Assembly (NCBI GenBank): GCA_028752135.1
Contig: CP082782.1
Span: 682,001 to 746,000 of the forward strand
Direction: 5' to 3'
DNA from: Ehrlichia sp028752135
GTDB taxonomy: Bacteria > Pseudomonadota > Alphaproteobacteria > Rickettsiales > Anaplasmataceae
Length of the DNA stretch: 64,000 nucleotides
The translations under genes were made by a program, and so were the position numbers. Positions 56,017 through 64,000 of the stretch are shown here, piece by piece (within the stretch, counting starts at the first letter, position 1; every line of letters starts with the position of its first letter). Below the pieces are notes generated by a model. It was not told where the DNA came from, did no database searches, and saw nothing but the letters and a program-made list of their open reading frames with translations.

Positions 56017-57591
56017 ATGAAAAGCTGTATAGAAGAACTATTATGTAAAGATAAGAGTAGATCTAAATTATTGCTTCTTGTGATGATTGGTATATCTGCT
56101 CTGATGATATTTATACGTTTTGTTATTCTTAGAAACATTTGGATGGGTATACTAGATGAAATGTTTTACCTAGGAATAACTGTATGCATTACTTTACTGA
56201 TCGTAAGTATAATTCATGTGGTTTTGATATATCGTAATGGTGTCCCTGTAATTTCTCAAGATAAATTACAAATTGAGAGTGAAAAAGATCAAGAATGTTT
56301 AATATTTATCCCACTTTATCCAGATGAATTAGTAAAAATAAATAGTGATTGTAACATTGTTGAATTTAGATATTTAGAAAACGTATGGCATGGTAAAAAA
56401 TTTTTTATTATCCAAAATGCTGGTCTATTGCCTTTAAAAAAAGAAATTATAACAAGAGATGATGATCTGCTTAAATGTCAGATATTGAGTAGTAGAGAAA
56501 AGCTACTAAAAATTAATAGTGCAGGTTTGTGTTTATTGGTAAATAGATCGGAAATTGAAGAAATAATGAGATCACATTTGAATTTTGATCTTAATTATGT
56601 GGAAGTGAAAAATGGAACAGTGAAATTGAAATATTCTGGATGTAGAGTAATTAAAGATAAAGAGAGTTTAAAATCATATTTGTTAGATTATCAACATTAT
56701 TTACGTTATTCTGTATCTAGATATGAGTCTTTACTAGAACATTTTTTGTTGGATTGTCCGGATAATGAAGAGTCTGTATATCCCAAAGATAAGTGTGCGT
56801 TTGAAAATCAGGGAAAAGAATTCTGGATTAATACACCTAATGCTCAGATGGCTATACGTATTTTAAGGACGTTTAATCCTAAGGAAATGTTAGAAGAAAG
56901 GGAATTAATTAAAAAATCCAATTTGAAGCAGAAAGTTAGACATATACTCAATTATATTGCGCAGGAAAATATAAAGGAAAATGAAAATGATGTGGATGAA
57001 ATATTGAATGCTGTAAAAAGCATATTGGGTTATACTTATTTTAATGATAATGTTCCGCTTCATTCAGATGTTCGTGTAAAGATAAGAGATGTAATATGTG
57101 AAGATTTAAAAAATAACGAGATATATAGATATATTTTTGCTCTTGCTTCTTGTTCAGAGGATGACAAAGCGCTATACACTGGTTTTGGTTTTAGAGTAAT
57201 ATGCAAATCATTGGGATATAAAGAGCTTATGTGGGAAGTGGAAGCTATTATGAGTAATTATTATAATAAAAAGATAGCAGTTGATTCAGAGGACTATAAA
57301 GCGTTGAAGCTTGATGAAGTATTAGAAAAAATGTCAGAAGAAGGAGTAATAAAGCAAAGTACAAGCAAAGAATATAGTAATAAACAGTTGATTGATTGTG
57401 CACAAAAAATGATATGCTGTAGATATATGAAATTAGGTGTATTTGCTCATAAGGATTCTAAGGAATTTACTACAGAAATGAAGTTACAGGGAAGTATTAT
57501 TTTAATAGATAAAAAAGTACCTTGTGTAACAAGCAATGTTAAAGTAATTACGAATAATGCAGGTATTTCAAGTAATTTTCAAGAAATTTAG
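56017..57591 (+). CDS. Family B membrane-hairpin protein
   Basis: 524 residues beginning MKSCIEELLCKDKSRS, a longer N-terminal lead than its paralogues. Membrane segments at about 16-37 and 47-70. Body: CLIFIPLYPDELVKI near 93, EFWINTPNAQMAIRIL near 265, IYRYIFALASCSED near 368, NKQLIDCAQKMICCRY near 455 and LQGSIILI near 490. Typical family length. Confidence 0.87.
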   Translation: MKSCIEELLCKDKSRSKLLLLVMIGISALMIFIRFVILRNIWMGILDEMFYLGITVCITLLIVSIIHVVLIYRNGVPVISQDKLQIESEKDQECLIFIPLYPDELVKINSDCNIVEFRYLENVWHGKKFFIIQNAGLLPLKKEIITRDDDLLKCQILSSREKLLKINSAGLCLLVNRSEIEEIMRSHLNFDLNYVEVKNGTVKLKYSGCRVIKDKESLKSYLLDYQHYLRYSVSRYESLLEHFLLDCPDNEESVYPKDKCAFENQGKEFWINTPNAQMAIRILRTFNPKEMLEERELIKKSNLKQKVRHILNYIAQENIKENENDVDEILNAVKSILGYTYFNDNVPLHSDVRVKIRDVICEDLKNNEIYRYIFALASCSEDDKALYTGFGFRVICKSLGYKELMWEVEAIMSNYYNKKIAVDSEDYKALKLDEVLEKMSEEGVIKQSTSKEYSNKQLIDCAQKMICCRYMKLGVFAHKDSKEFTTEMKLQGSIILIDKKVPCVTSNVKVITNNAGISSNFQEI

Positions 57592-57964
57592 TACTTTTAT
57601 TATTGATATGTGTATTGTTTCTATCAAGTATGTATTACAGTAGATTATTTCATACTTTGTATCAAGTGTATATGCTGAAGTAAGACTATTTATAATATAA
57701 GGTAGTCCATCATTATGCATTTAATAATAGTTTGATAAGTATAGCTTTATACTCAAGTAAGTTAGATAGCTAGTTAATGGTGTTTTATAATGTTTATCTA
57801 AAAAAATTTATAGGGAAGGTATAATCTATGTTATTATTAATTTATTGTCTTTTTTAATAATATTAATAAAGAATTTTAGATATTATAGTTAGTATATATG
57901 AAAATAATTTACTATTTAATGTCTAATCTTAATTTAAGAACTTATATTTATTAACAAAAATTTC
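57592..57964 (+). other. Intergenic region, no gene
   Basis: 373 bp, AT-rich. No repeat block, hairpin or ribosome-binding site stands out before ATG 57965. Confidence 0.35.
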
Positions 57965-59452
57965 ATGAGTAAGTTTCAAGTTAATTTATTGTTTGTTGTA
58001 ATTACTGTGTGTTTTCTTGCGACTCTAATTAGTTTTATAAAATTTAGAAATGGTGATTTAGTTTTTGACGCTTTTTCTTGTACTGCTCTGCTGGTATTAT
58101 TAATTTGTGGGATTATTAGTGTTATACACTATCAAATTAATTCTGAAAGGATTTGTATTTTATTAATACCTGTTATTAATGATGAGCTAAATAGAATAAA
58201 TGTTGAAGATAGTATTATTGAATTAAGATCTGATCAAGTTGGTTCTATAATAGATAGTAGCCTAAAATTGAGGTTTTGTATGGCCCAATCTTCTGGGCTT
58301 TTGTTTTCCGAAGGGTCTATGCTACAGCTAGATACTAGTCGTGACTGTAAAATATTATTTAATGATGATGATCTTGCTCATGTAAATACTCAAAGTTTAT
58401 GTGTATTGTTAAAAAATGTATCAGATGTAAAAAAATTAATGAAAGAATGCAAGGATTTGCGTATAAAATATCCAGAAATAAAGGATGGTGTTTTATGGTT
58501 ACATTATGATGCTAGTAAAGTGGTTAATGATGAAGAAACTTTAAAGGTGTTACTGAGTTCTTTTCAAGAGGATGGTTTGACTATATATGATGTGCTTATA
58601 AAAAGGTTGTTTCATTTTTGTCCAGGTAATGAAAAATCTGTGGATAAAAATGTATCTGTAACTAAGGAAGCATGGATTAATACTCGTGATGGTAAGATGT
58701 CTGTATATTTTTTGAGCATATTTGCTCCTTTAGAAGTATTAGGTAGAAAAACAGTATATGAAAATGAAGAAGGTGATTTAAATGAGAAAATAGAATATGT
58801 ACTAAATCATATTGAACAAAATGGTATAACCACTAGTGAATTTAATTTTACTGATCTCTTAGAATTTATAAAGGAGAAAATTTTTGGAAATCGAAAAAGT
58901 GAAATGCCTTTATACTCTATGATGAATAGAAATTTACTTTTAACTAAAGATATTAAAATGAGTTTAAATGATTTAATATGTCAGGATATTAAAAGTGGTA
59001 TATATAAATACATTCTTGCTATTGCTTGTGTTAATGATGGTGGTGATAATTGTCCATTTGCTGAAACAAATTATTTTATTCAATGTTTATTGTTTTTACA
59101 AGGATATGAAGGCCTTGTAAGTCAGATGAGAAATATGTTAAATGATTATAATGGAAAAATTAATTGTAATTCACCTGATTACAAAAATTTTAAAATTGAT
59201 CGTGTAATAACAATGTTGTCAGTTAAGAACAGCAAGGAATGTACTAATAGAGAATTAATTAAATGTGCAAGAGAGTATTTAGTGAAAAGGTATGTGCATC
59301 AGATTGCAATGTTAACAGGAAAAAGTAGTTTTTGTTCAAGAATAGGATCTATAGAAAGTTTTGTTTTAATATCTGGAAAAATTCCTCAGTTATTAAATAA
59401 TGTTGCAGTGGATAATGCTGTGAATGCTGATGTTAAAGTGGAGGTTGAATGA
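57965..59452 (+). CDS. Family B membrane-hairpin protein
   Basis: 495 residues beginning MSKFQVNLLFVV. Membrane segments at about 5-23 and 34-52, loop IKFRNGDLVFDA. No linker: CILLIPVINDELNRI near 65. Then AWINTRDGKMSVYFL near 238, IYKYILAIACVND near 345, NRELIKCAREYLVKRY near 430 and IGSIESFVLI near 465. One of the shortest intact members and close to the minimal family form; its C-terminal region is close to that of the gene at 45947 (AREYLVKRY.HQI). Confidence 0.87.
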   Translation: MSKFQVNLLFVVITVCFLATLISFIKFRNGDLVFDAFSCTALLVLLICGIISVIHYQINSERICILLIPVINDELNRINVEDSIIELRSDQVGSIIDSSLKLRFCMAQSSGLLFSEGSMLQLDTSRDCKILFNDDDLAHVNTQSLCVLLKNVSDVKKLMKECKDLRIKYPEIKDGVLWLHYDASKVVNDEETLKVLLSSFQEDGLTIYDVLIKRLFHFCPGNEKSVDKNVSVTKEAWINTRDGKMSVYFLSIFAPLEVLGRKTVYENEEGDLNEKIEYVLNHIEQNGITTSEFNFTDLLEFIKEKIFGNRKSEMPLYSMMNRNLLLTKDIKMSLNDLICQDIKSGIYKYILAIACVNDGGDNCPFAETNYFIQCLLFLQGYEGLVSQMRNMLNDYNGKINCNSPDYKNFKIDRVITMLSVKNSKECTNRELIKCAREYLVKRYVHQIAMLTGKSSFCSRIGSIESFVLISGKIPQLLNNVAVDNAVNADVKVEVE

Positions 59453-59959
59453 TCTTATACAAAATATTATTTGAATATGATCCTGCAATAAAACTTTAGT
59501 ACTAGGAGATTCTAGTTTTATAACATTATTAGTTATATACTAAAAATTTTAATTAATTTATAAAATTAGTTATATAATCTAAAAGATTTTTGTTACCTAC
59601 TAACAATAAACAACACACTAATCTTAAAATATTAATATATTGATAACCCAATATTATATATTGAGTTGGAAGAATAGAGTAAGATATTTTTGATCTAATA
59701 AAGTTATAATAAAAAAAGATGTTTTTATTATGTTAGATTTTTGTTGTGTAAAAGTATTATGTTATTAGTGATATCTTTTAGTAGTGTATGTTTTTATATA
59801 GATGATAGTTTATTAGACGTACATTTTAATTTTTAAATGTTTTACAGAGTGATTTGTTATAAATATAGACTGTATTGCATGTATATTGTTATAATTATTA
59901 ACATTAATAATTAATAACATTAATTCACTGATAAATTAACTTAAGGAAGAAAAATATAT
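59453..59959 (+). other. Intergenic region with an A/T hairpin
   Basis: 507 bp without a gene. Contains the hairpin at 59706-59731. AAGGAAG (59942-59948) lies 11 bases before ATG 59960, rather far for a Shine-Dalgarno. Confidence 0.4.
59706..59731 (+). other. 10-bp A/T hairpin with AAGATG loop
   Basis: ATAATAAAAA (59706-59715), loop AAGATG, TTTTTATTAT (59722-59731), a perfect stem. A similar structure is at 61879-61909 (AGTATTAA…TTAATACT with AAAGATGTTTTT inside) and a weaker one at 53535-53560, all in family B gaps. Confidence 0.45.
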
Positions 59960-61519
59960 ATGAACGAATGTAAAACTTATACATTAATTTTTTTATTTGC
60001 TGCTTTTTTTTTAGTAATATTACTTTGTTTATTTACTTTTAAAAATAGTTTATTAGCTTCAAAAAGTTCAAGTATTGCCTTAAGTGCAGTATTAGCAATA
60101 CTACTTATTTGTGAATTAATTTGCATTGTACATTTGACTGTATATAAAGCATTAGGTATCTCTATAAAATATCAAGATGGGCAATTTGTTATTCAAGAAG
60201 GGAAAGAAATTGTTTTATTTATACCTTCTACTTGTGAAGAGTTGAGTAAGATAAATGTTGAAAGTAATATTCTTAGCTTTGTTACCTATTGTACAGAGGG
60301 AACAAAATTTGAATTACGTGTAGTGCAAAATAAAGGATTATTGCCTAATCGAAAGTTTAACTTAACTATTTCTGATCAGCATCAAATTATAGATAAAGCT
60401 AATTATACTCAAGTCAATAGTCCTGGCTTGTGTATTGTTGTGAAAACAGATATATCACAAGTTGAGTTAAATCAAGTAATAGAAGGGAATAGTGTTAGTA
60501 AAGATTTATATTCTTCTGTGTATAAGGAAATACGTGATAGAACTCTGTTTTTGGAACGTAGAACTCTAAAGTTTGTAGATGTAAAAAACGATGAGAGTGC
60601 TAAGCTTTGTTTAAGTAGTGTATTGGATATAGAAAATGATATAACTTTATATGATTGCTTGCTACAGAATTTATTTGAATCGTGTCCAATTGATAAAAAG
60701 TCTATGTTTCCAAAAAGTAAAGGTTTATTTTCCTTTTTCAGTAGGAGTAGTGATGATGATTCTTGGATTAATGGAATTAATGGTAGAATAGCTTTATTTC
60801 TGTTAAGTAATTTTCCTCTTGATAAGGTAATAGGGAGAAAGAAAATACATGGAAATGAAGTAAGTAATTTAAATAGGCAAATTAGTTATGTGCAAAGTTA
60901 TATTGATAAGAACCCTACAGTAAGATCTGTCAGTTATCTAGACAAGGTATTTGATATGATGAAAAGCATAGCATGTAGTGGATATAAGATAGATTTATAT
61001 GATAACTTATGTAAAGATTATTGTATAGATGGTGAAACTCAGATTCATGATTTGGTACTTCAAGATCTTAATAATCCTATATATAAATACGTTTTTGCCA
61101 TTGCTTCATATCAAGATGGTGATGCTTCTATTGAAACAAATGAATTTATTAGAGAATTATTAGCAAAAAAGACAGATAAAATCTTTGTGGATGAAATAGA
61201 TAGTGTGTTAAGTAGTAACCATAAAAAGCCATTCATACGTGGCTTATCTGATTATAAAAAGCTAAAGATTGATGATCTAGTAACAGTATTGTCATTAGAT
61301 CCTAAAAAAAGATATACTGCTGAACAGTTAATCAGTTCTGCAAGAGCACACATAATCAAAAAGTATACAGATTGTTTAAAACATTTTTATGGCGAAATTG
61401 TATCTGTAAAAGTTGGAGATGTGCGGAATATTATGATATTAGAAGATCAGACAGTATTGTCAAATTTTACATTAATAAATAATGTTGCTAATGTTTGTGG
61501 TACTAACATGCAGAAATAA
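59960..61519 (+). CDS. Family B membrane-hairpin protein
   Basis: 519 residues beginning MNECKTYTLIFLF. Membrane segments at about 8-28 and 38-60, loop FTFKNSLLASKS. Body: IVLFIPSTCEELSKI near 82, SPGLCIVV near 153, DSWINGINGRIALFLL near 265, IYKYVFAIASYQDGD near 370, AEQLISSARAHIIKKY near 455. The final VGDVRNIMIL matches the VG..ESIVL end seen in other members. Confidence 0.87.
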   Translation: MNECKTYTLIFLFAAFFLVILLCLFTFKNSLLASKSSSIALSAVLAILLICELICIVHLTVYKALGISIKYQDGQFVIQEGKEIVLFIPSTCEELSKINVESNILSFVTYCTEGTKFELRVVQNKGLLPNRKFNLTISDQHQIIDKANYTQVNSPGLCIVVKTDISQVELNQVIEGNSVSKDLYSSVYKEIRDRTLFLERRTLKFVDVKNDESAKLCLSSVLDIENDITLYDCLLQNLFESCPIDKKSMFPKSKGLFSFFSRSSDDDSWINGINGRIALFLLSNFPLDKVIGRKKIHGNEVSNLNRQISYVQSYIDKNPTVRSVSYLDKVFDMMKSIACSGYKIDLYDNLCKDYCIDGETQIHDLVLQDLNNPIYKYVFAIASYQDGDASIETNEFIRELLAKKTDKIFVDEIDSVLSSNHKKPFIRGLSDYKKLKIDDLVTVLSLDPKKRYTAEQLISSARAHIIKKYTDCLKHFYGEIVSVKVGDVRNIMILEDQTVLSNFTLINNVANVCGTNMQK

Positions 61520-62425
61520 CTTTTATGATGCTTGATAAAATTCTTAAATATAATGTAAAACTGTCTTTTTATTATTGGTAGAAGACAATAGGTTTATTGT
61601 CTACTGATAAGTAAAATCTGTAATGTATAATGATACAGAGTATGAAAAACTATATTACCAATAGTAGTGAATGTCTATGTTTTATTGTAATTGTGAGGTG
61701 TAGTAATTTTCTTATAACTCTAGAAGTAAATATTAGTATTTATTTGTGTTGATTCTGTAGAGGGTTGGGATTAAAAAATATTATTAAAAAGATAGTTATT
61801 ATATTTTAATGTTGATGAAAATTAATAGATTACTATATTCTTGAATAGTATATGTAATTAAAAATACAGAAAATTATTAGTATTAAAGAAAGATGTTTTT
61901 ATTAATACTTTAAATAGTATTTATTAGAAAAAAGGGTAGTGTAATTTATAAAACTAAAGTTATTATTCTGATATCAGTATAACGATTGTGTGTACATTAC
62001 AAGAATGCTTATGATATATAGTGTAGGTGTGTTTAAAAATTTATGTATTTTTAAATGAAAGTATAAATTAAATATTAATGTTTAATTGAATAAAATGTTC
62101 TTTTTGATATATAAAAGAATGAATTCTCTCTTAGTAAAAAATATATAATTATTTTTATTAAGTTTTACTGTGTTATTGATAGTCTATCGTTTTTAATCTA
62201 AAATGATTAACCTTTACTGTACTTTTGTGTGTGTTTTTGGAGTATCTGCACTAGATATTAGAGTAGATTAAATAGTCTAATTAATTACTTTAACTAATAT
62301 TCTATAAAGTTAAATTTTTATAAATATAAAACTTAATATTTATAAATTTATTTTTATAAGTATTAATTTTTTATATTGTCTTTTTTATTTTAATTAAGTA
62401 TTATTAATTTTTTTAGGAAAGATCT
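61520..62425 (+). other. Long intergenic region, no gene recognised
   Basis: 906 bp. An 8-bp hairpin (AGACAATA 61583-61590, loop GGTT, TATTGTCT 61595-61602) lies 63 bp after the previous stop. The A/T hairpin at 61879-61909 and a TATAAAACTTAATATT string near 62325-62341 follow. AGGAAAG (62415-62421) is the ribosome-binding site of ATG 62426. Possibly the site of a completely decayed gene, but I find no matching fragments. Confidence 0.4.
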
Positions 62426-63909
62426 ATGAATAAAGTGCAATCTTATGTGTTATTTGTTATATTGTGTTCGCTTTTTATGATGATTTTATCTTCTTTCCTT
62501 ATATTAAGGAATGGTTTGTTGATTTTTGATCTTTATTTGGGCTTAATACTGGGAACACTAACTGTTTTTGCTATTGCTGATGTTATATATATATATAGTA
62601 TTAGTAGTGATAAAGGATTTTCTGTAATGTCTCCATATGAAACGCATACTTTTAGCGAAAATCAATGTATTTTGTTTATACCGCTTGCTTATGATTTACT
62701 AGATACAGATTATAAGGTTGTTGGATTGGATTATAAATTACAAGATAATAAGTTGGAAATAGTGCAAAATTGTGGACTATGTACTTCACACTTGAACCTG
62801 CAAGTGGATCGTAATAGTAAGTGTAAGTTATTTTTTAAATATAAGGATATTGCCCAGCTTAATGCTCAAGGGTTGTGTATATTTTTTAACATGGGAAAAC
62901 CAAAAATACAAGATCTGGCAGTACAGCATAGTGTTTATGTTTCTATTATAAATGCGTGTATAGAAAATAAAAGGTTAACGTTTTACTTTCATTATTATGT
63001 TGATATAATGCAAGATAAAGAAACTTTGAAGCAGTTTTTTAAGTGTTATGAATCTAATCTTAATAGGTATTTATTATTAATGGAAAAACTTTTTCTGTCC
63101 TTTCCAAGTGATGGGGAAGATGCAGAAAAAAAAGCATGGCTTGACACAGATGATGGTAAAAAAGTTATAGAATTATTAGCTGTGTTTCCTTATAAAGACA
63201 TGTTAGTTAATGATAGAGTAAATGATAATAGATTACAACTTCTGAATCAGAAAGTTAATTATGTACTAGATAATATCAATCAGCAGGAAAGTAGTTTTGT
63301 TAATGCGGATTATAAAGATTGTAGTTATTTATTTAAGGCGGTACAGGATTTCTTGTTTGAAAGGAAGAAGAATATGTATTTGTATGATATAATGTTTGAA
63401 GACTACTTTGCAGAGAAAGGGCCTTCTTTGGATTTGGTGAGTCAAGATCTTATAGATGAGGATTTGCTGAAGTACATTTTTGCTATTGCTTCTTATCATA
63501 ATCATTGTAGTGCTGTTAAAACTAATAAATGTATTAGAGATTTATTGAATCAGAGTCAATTTAGTAACTTAGTAGTTCAAGTAGATAATATGCTAGATGA
63601 AATTTTTGTAAAAGAATTGATGGAAGTTTAAATGACTATCAGAATATAAAAATTGCTGATGTATTAGGAGAATTATCAATGACTGACAGTCGAAGAAGTT
63701 ATACTGGTCGAGATTTAGTTATGCATGCAAGAAATTATTTGGAAAAGAAATATATGTCTCAAGTATTGATTGAAGAGCGTTTTTATATCTATTCATCATG
63801 TACTATACAGAAAATGTGCTTAACTTCTGGAGTGAAATCTCAAATCGAATTTGATCATGATGGTTGTCAGCGAATAATGCATATTATAACTAACCGTATT
63901 CAATGTTAG
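62426..63909 (+). pseudogene. Family B gene frameshifted near its C-terminus
   Basis: ATG 62426 (MNKVQSYVLFV) with membrane segments at about 6-27 and 33-54. Body: CILFIPLAYDLL near 80, AWLDTDDGKKVIELL near 235, LKYIFAIASYHN near 350. The frame stops at TAA 63631, but the neighbouring frame continues GSLNDYQNIKIADVLGEL, GRDLVMHARNYLEKKY and a diverged tail to TAG 63909. One missing base near 63614-63617 (GAATTGAT, expected GAAATTGAT) explains it. The truncated product has 401 residues and lacks the conserved C-terminal segment. Confidence 0.8.
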
Positions 63910-64000
63910 AATATAAACTATTTTTAATAAATATGGATAATAGTCTTTTTTTATTATTAAAATGAAAAATCGAATAATGTAATTGTATATCTTATTTATA

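Noticed and set aside
1..64000. tRNA, rRNA, CRISPR, IS element or prophage
   Set aside because: No clover-leaf-like GC-richer segment, no spaced identical repeats, no transposase or integrase motif was seen in reading both strands. A tRNA or RNA covariance search was not possible here.

Overview
ORGANISM. The window is very AT-rich, with long non-coding gaps, pervasive homopolymer frameshifts, many relic genes and large arrays of lineage-specific paralogues. Apart from one short DUF721/DciA-like gene there is no housekeeping gene. This fits an obligate intracellular alphaproteobacterium of the Anaplasmataceae, most likely Ehrlichia. That assignment is inference from composition and architecture, not from a marker gene. 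No tRNA, rRNA, CRISPR array, IS element or phage gene was seen.

LAYOUT. All recognisable genes but one relic lie on the + strand. (1) Bases 1 to about 42,900 hold 'family A': about 26 tandem paralogues or remains of them. The typical protein has a short basic N-terminus, two closely spaced membrane segments (a hairpin), then an alpha-helical, coiled-coil-like body of 200-350 residues. The body carries recurring motifs: a Cys/Tyr...KQ..I...LL segment, a (D)PDLK.LLQ.L..L segment, and a C-terminal LK.Y.LQE..I segment. Two genes (7205 and 24892) insert another domain between hairpin and coil. One gene (27361-33546) encodes a 2061-residue protein with about seven coil modules and a tandem-repeat block. 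From 33.7 to 42.9 kb a sub-branch uses two shorter half-modules (G.K.L..LE..Q.IL). (2) Bases 43.6-63.9 kb hold 'family B': ten genes (eight intact, two frameshifted) with a similar N-terminal hairpin but an unrelated body of about 450 residues (motifs FIPL..EEL, FWINT..G, IYKYIFAIASY, EL...AR.Y..KKY). (3) The DUF721/DciA-like gene (45316-45642) sits inside family B after its first member.

INTERGENIC DNA. The family A gaps are themselves homologous. Most contain an 80-110 bp block roughly 100-290 bp before the start codon, typically followed by an A+T promoter with a good -10 (often TGATATAAT), and several have a hairpin block after the preceding stop. The unit of duplication is therefore gene plus flanks.

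DECAY AND VARIATION. About fifteen loci are broken or relic. Several breaks are single-base changes in A or T runs, and in two genes the indels cancel, so that only one in-frame stop separates two long open halves. One relic contains a run of 11 G. This could be simple decay, a contingency (phase-variable) system, or partly homopolymer sequencing error; the sequence alone cannot decide.

HOW IT MIGHT WORK. Hairpin plus long coiled-coil tail is the architecture of chlamydial Inc proteins, which sit in the vacuole membrane. My main hypothesis is that both families are membrane-anchored, rapidly diversifying proteins at the bacterium-host interface. No known enzyme motif was recognised in either family.
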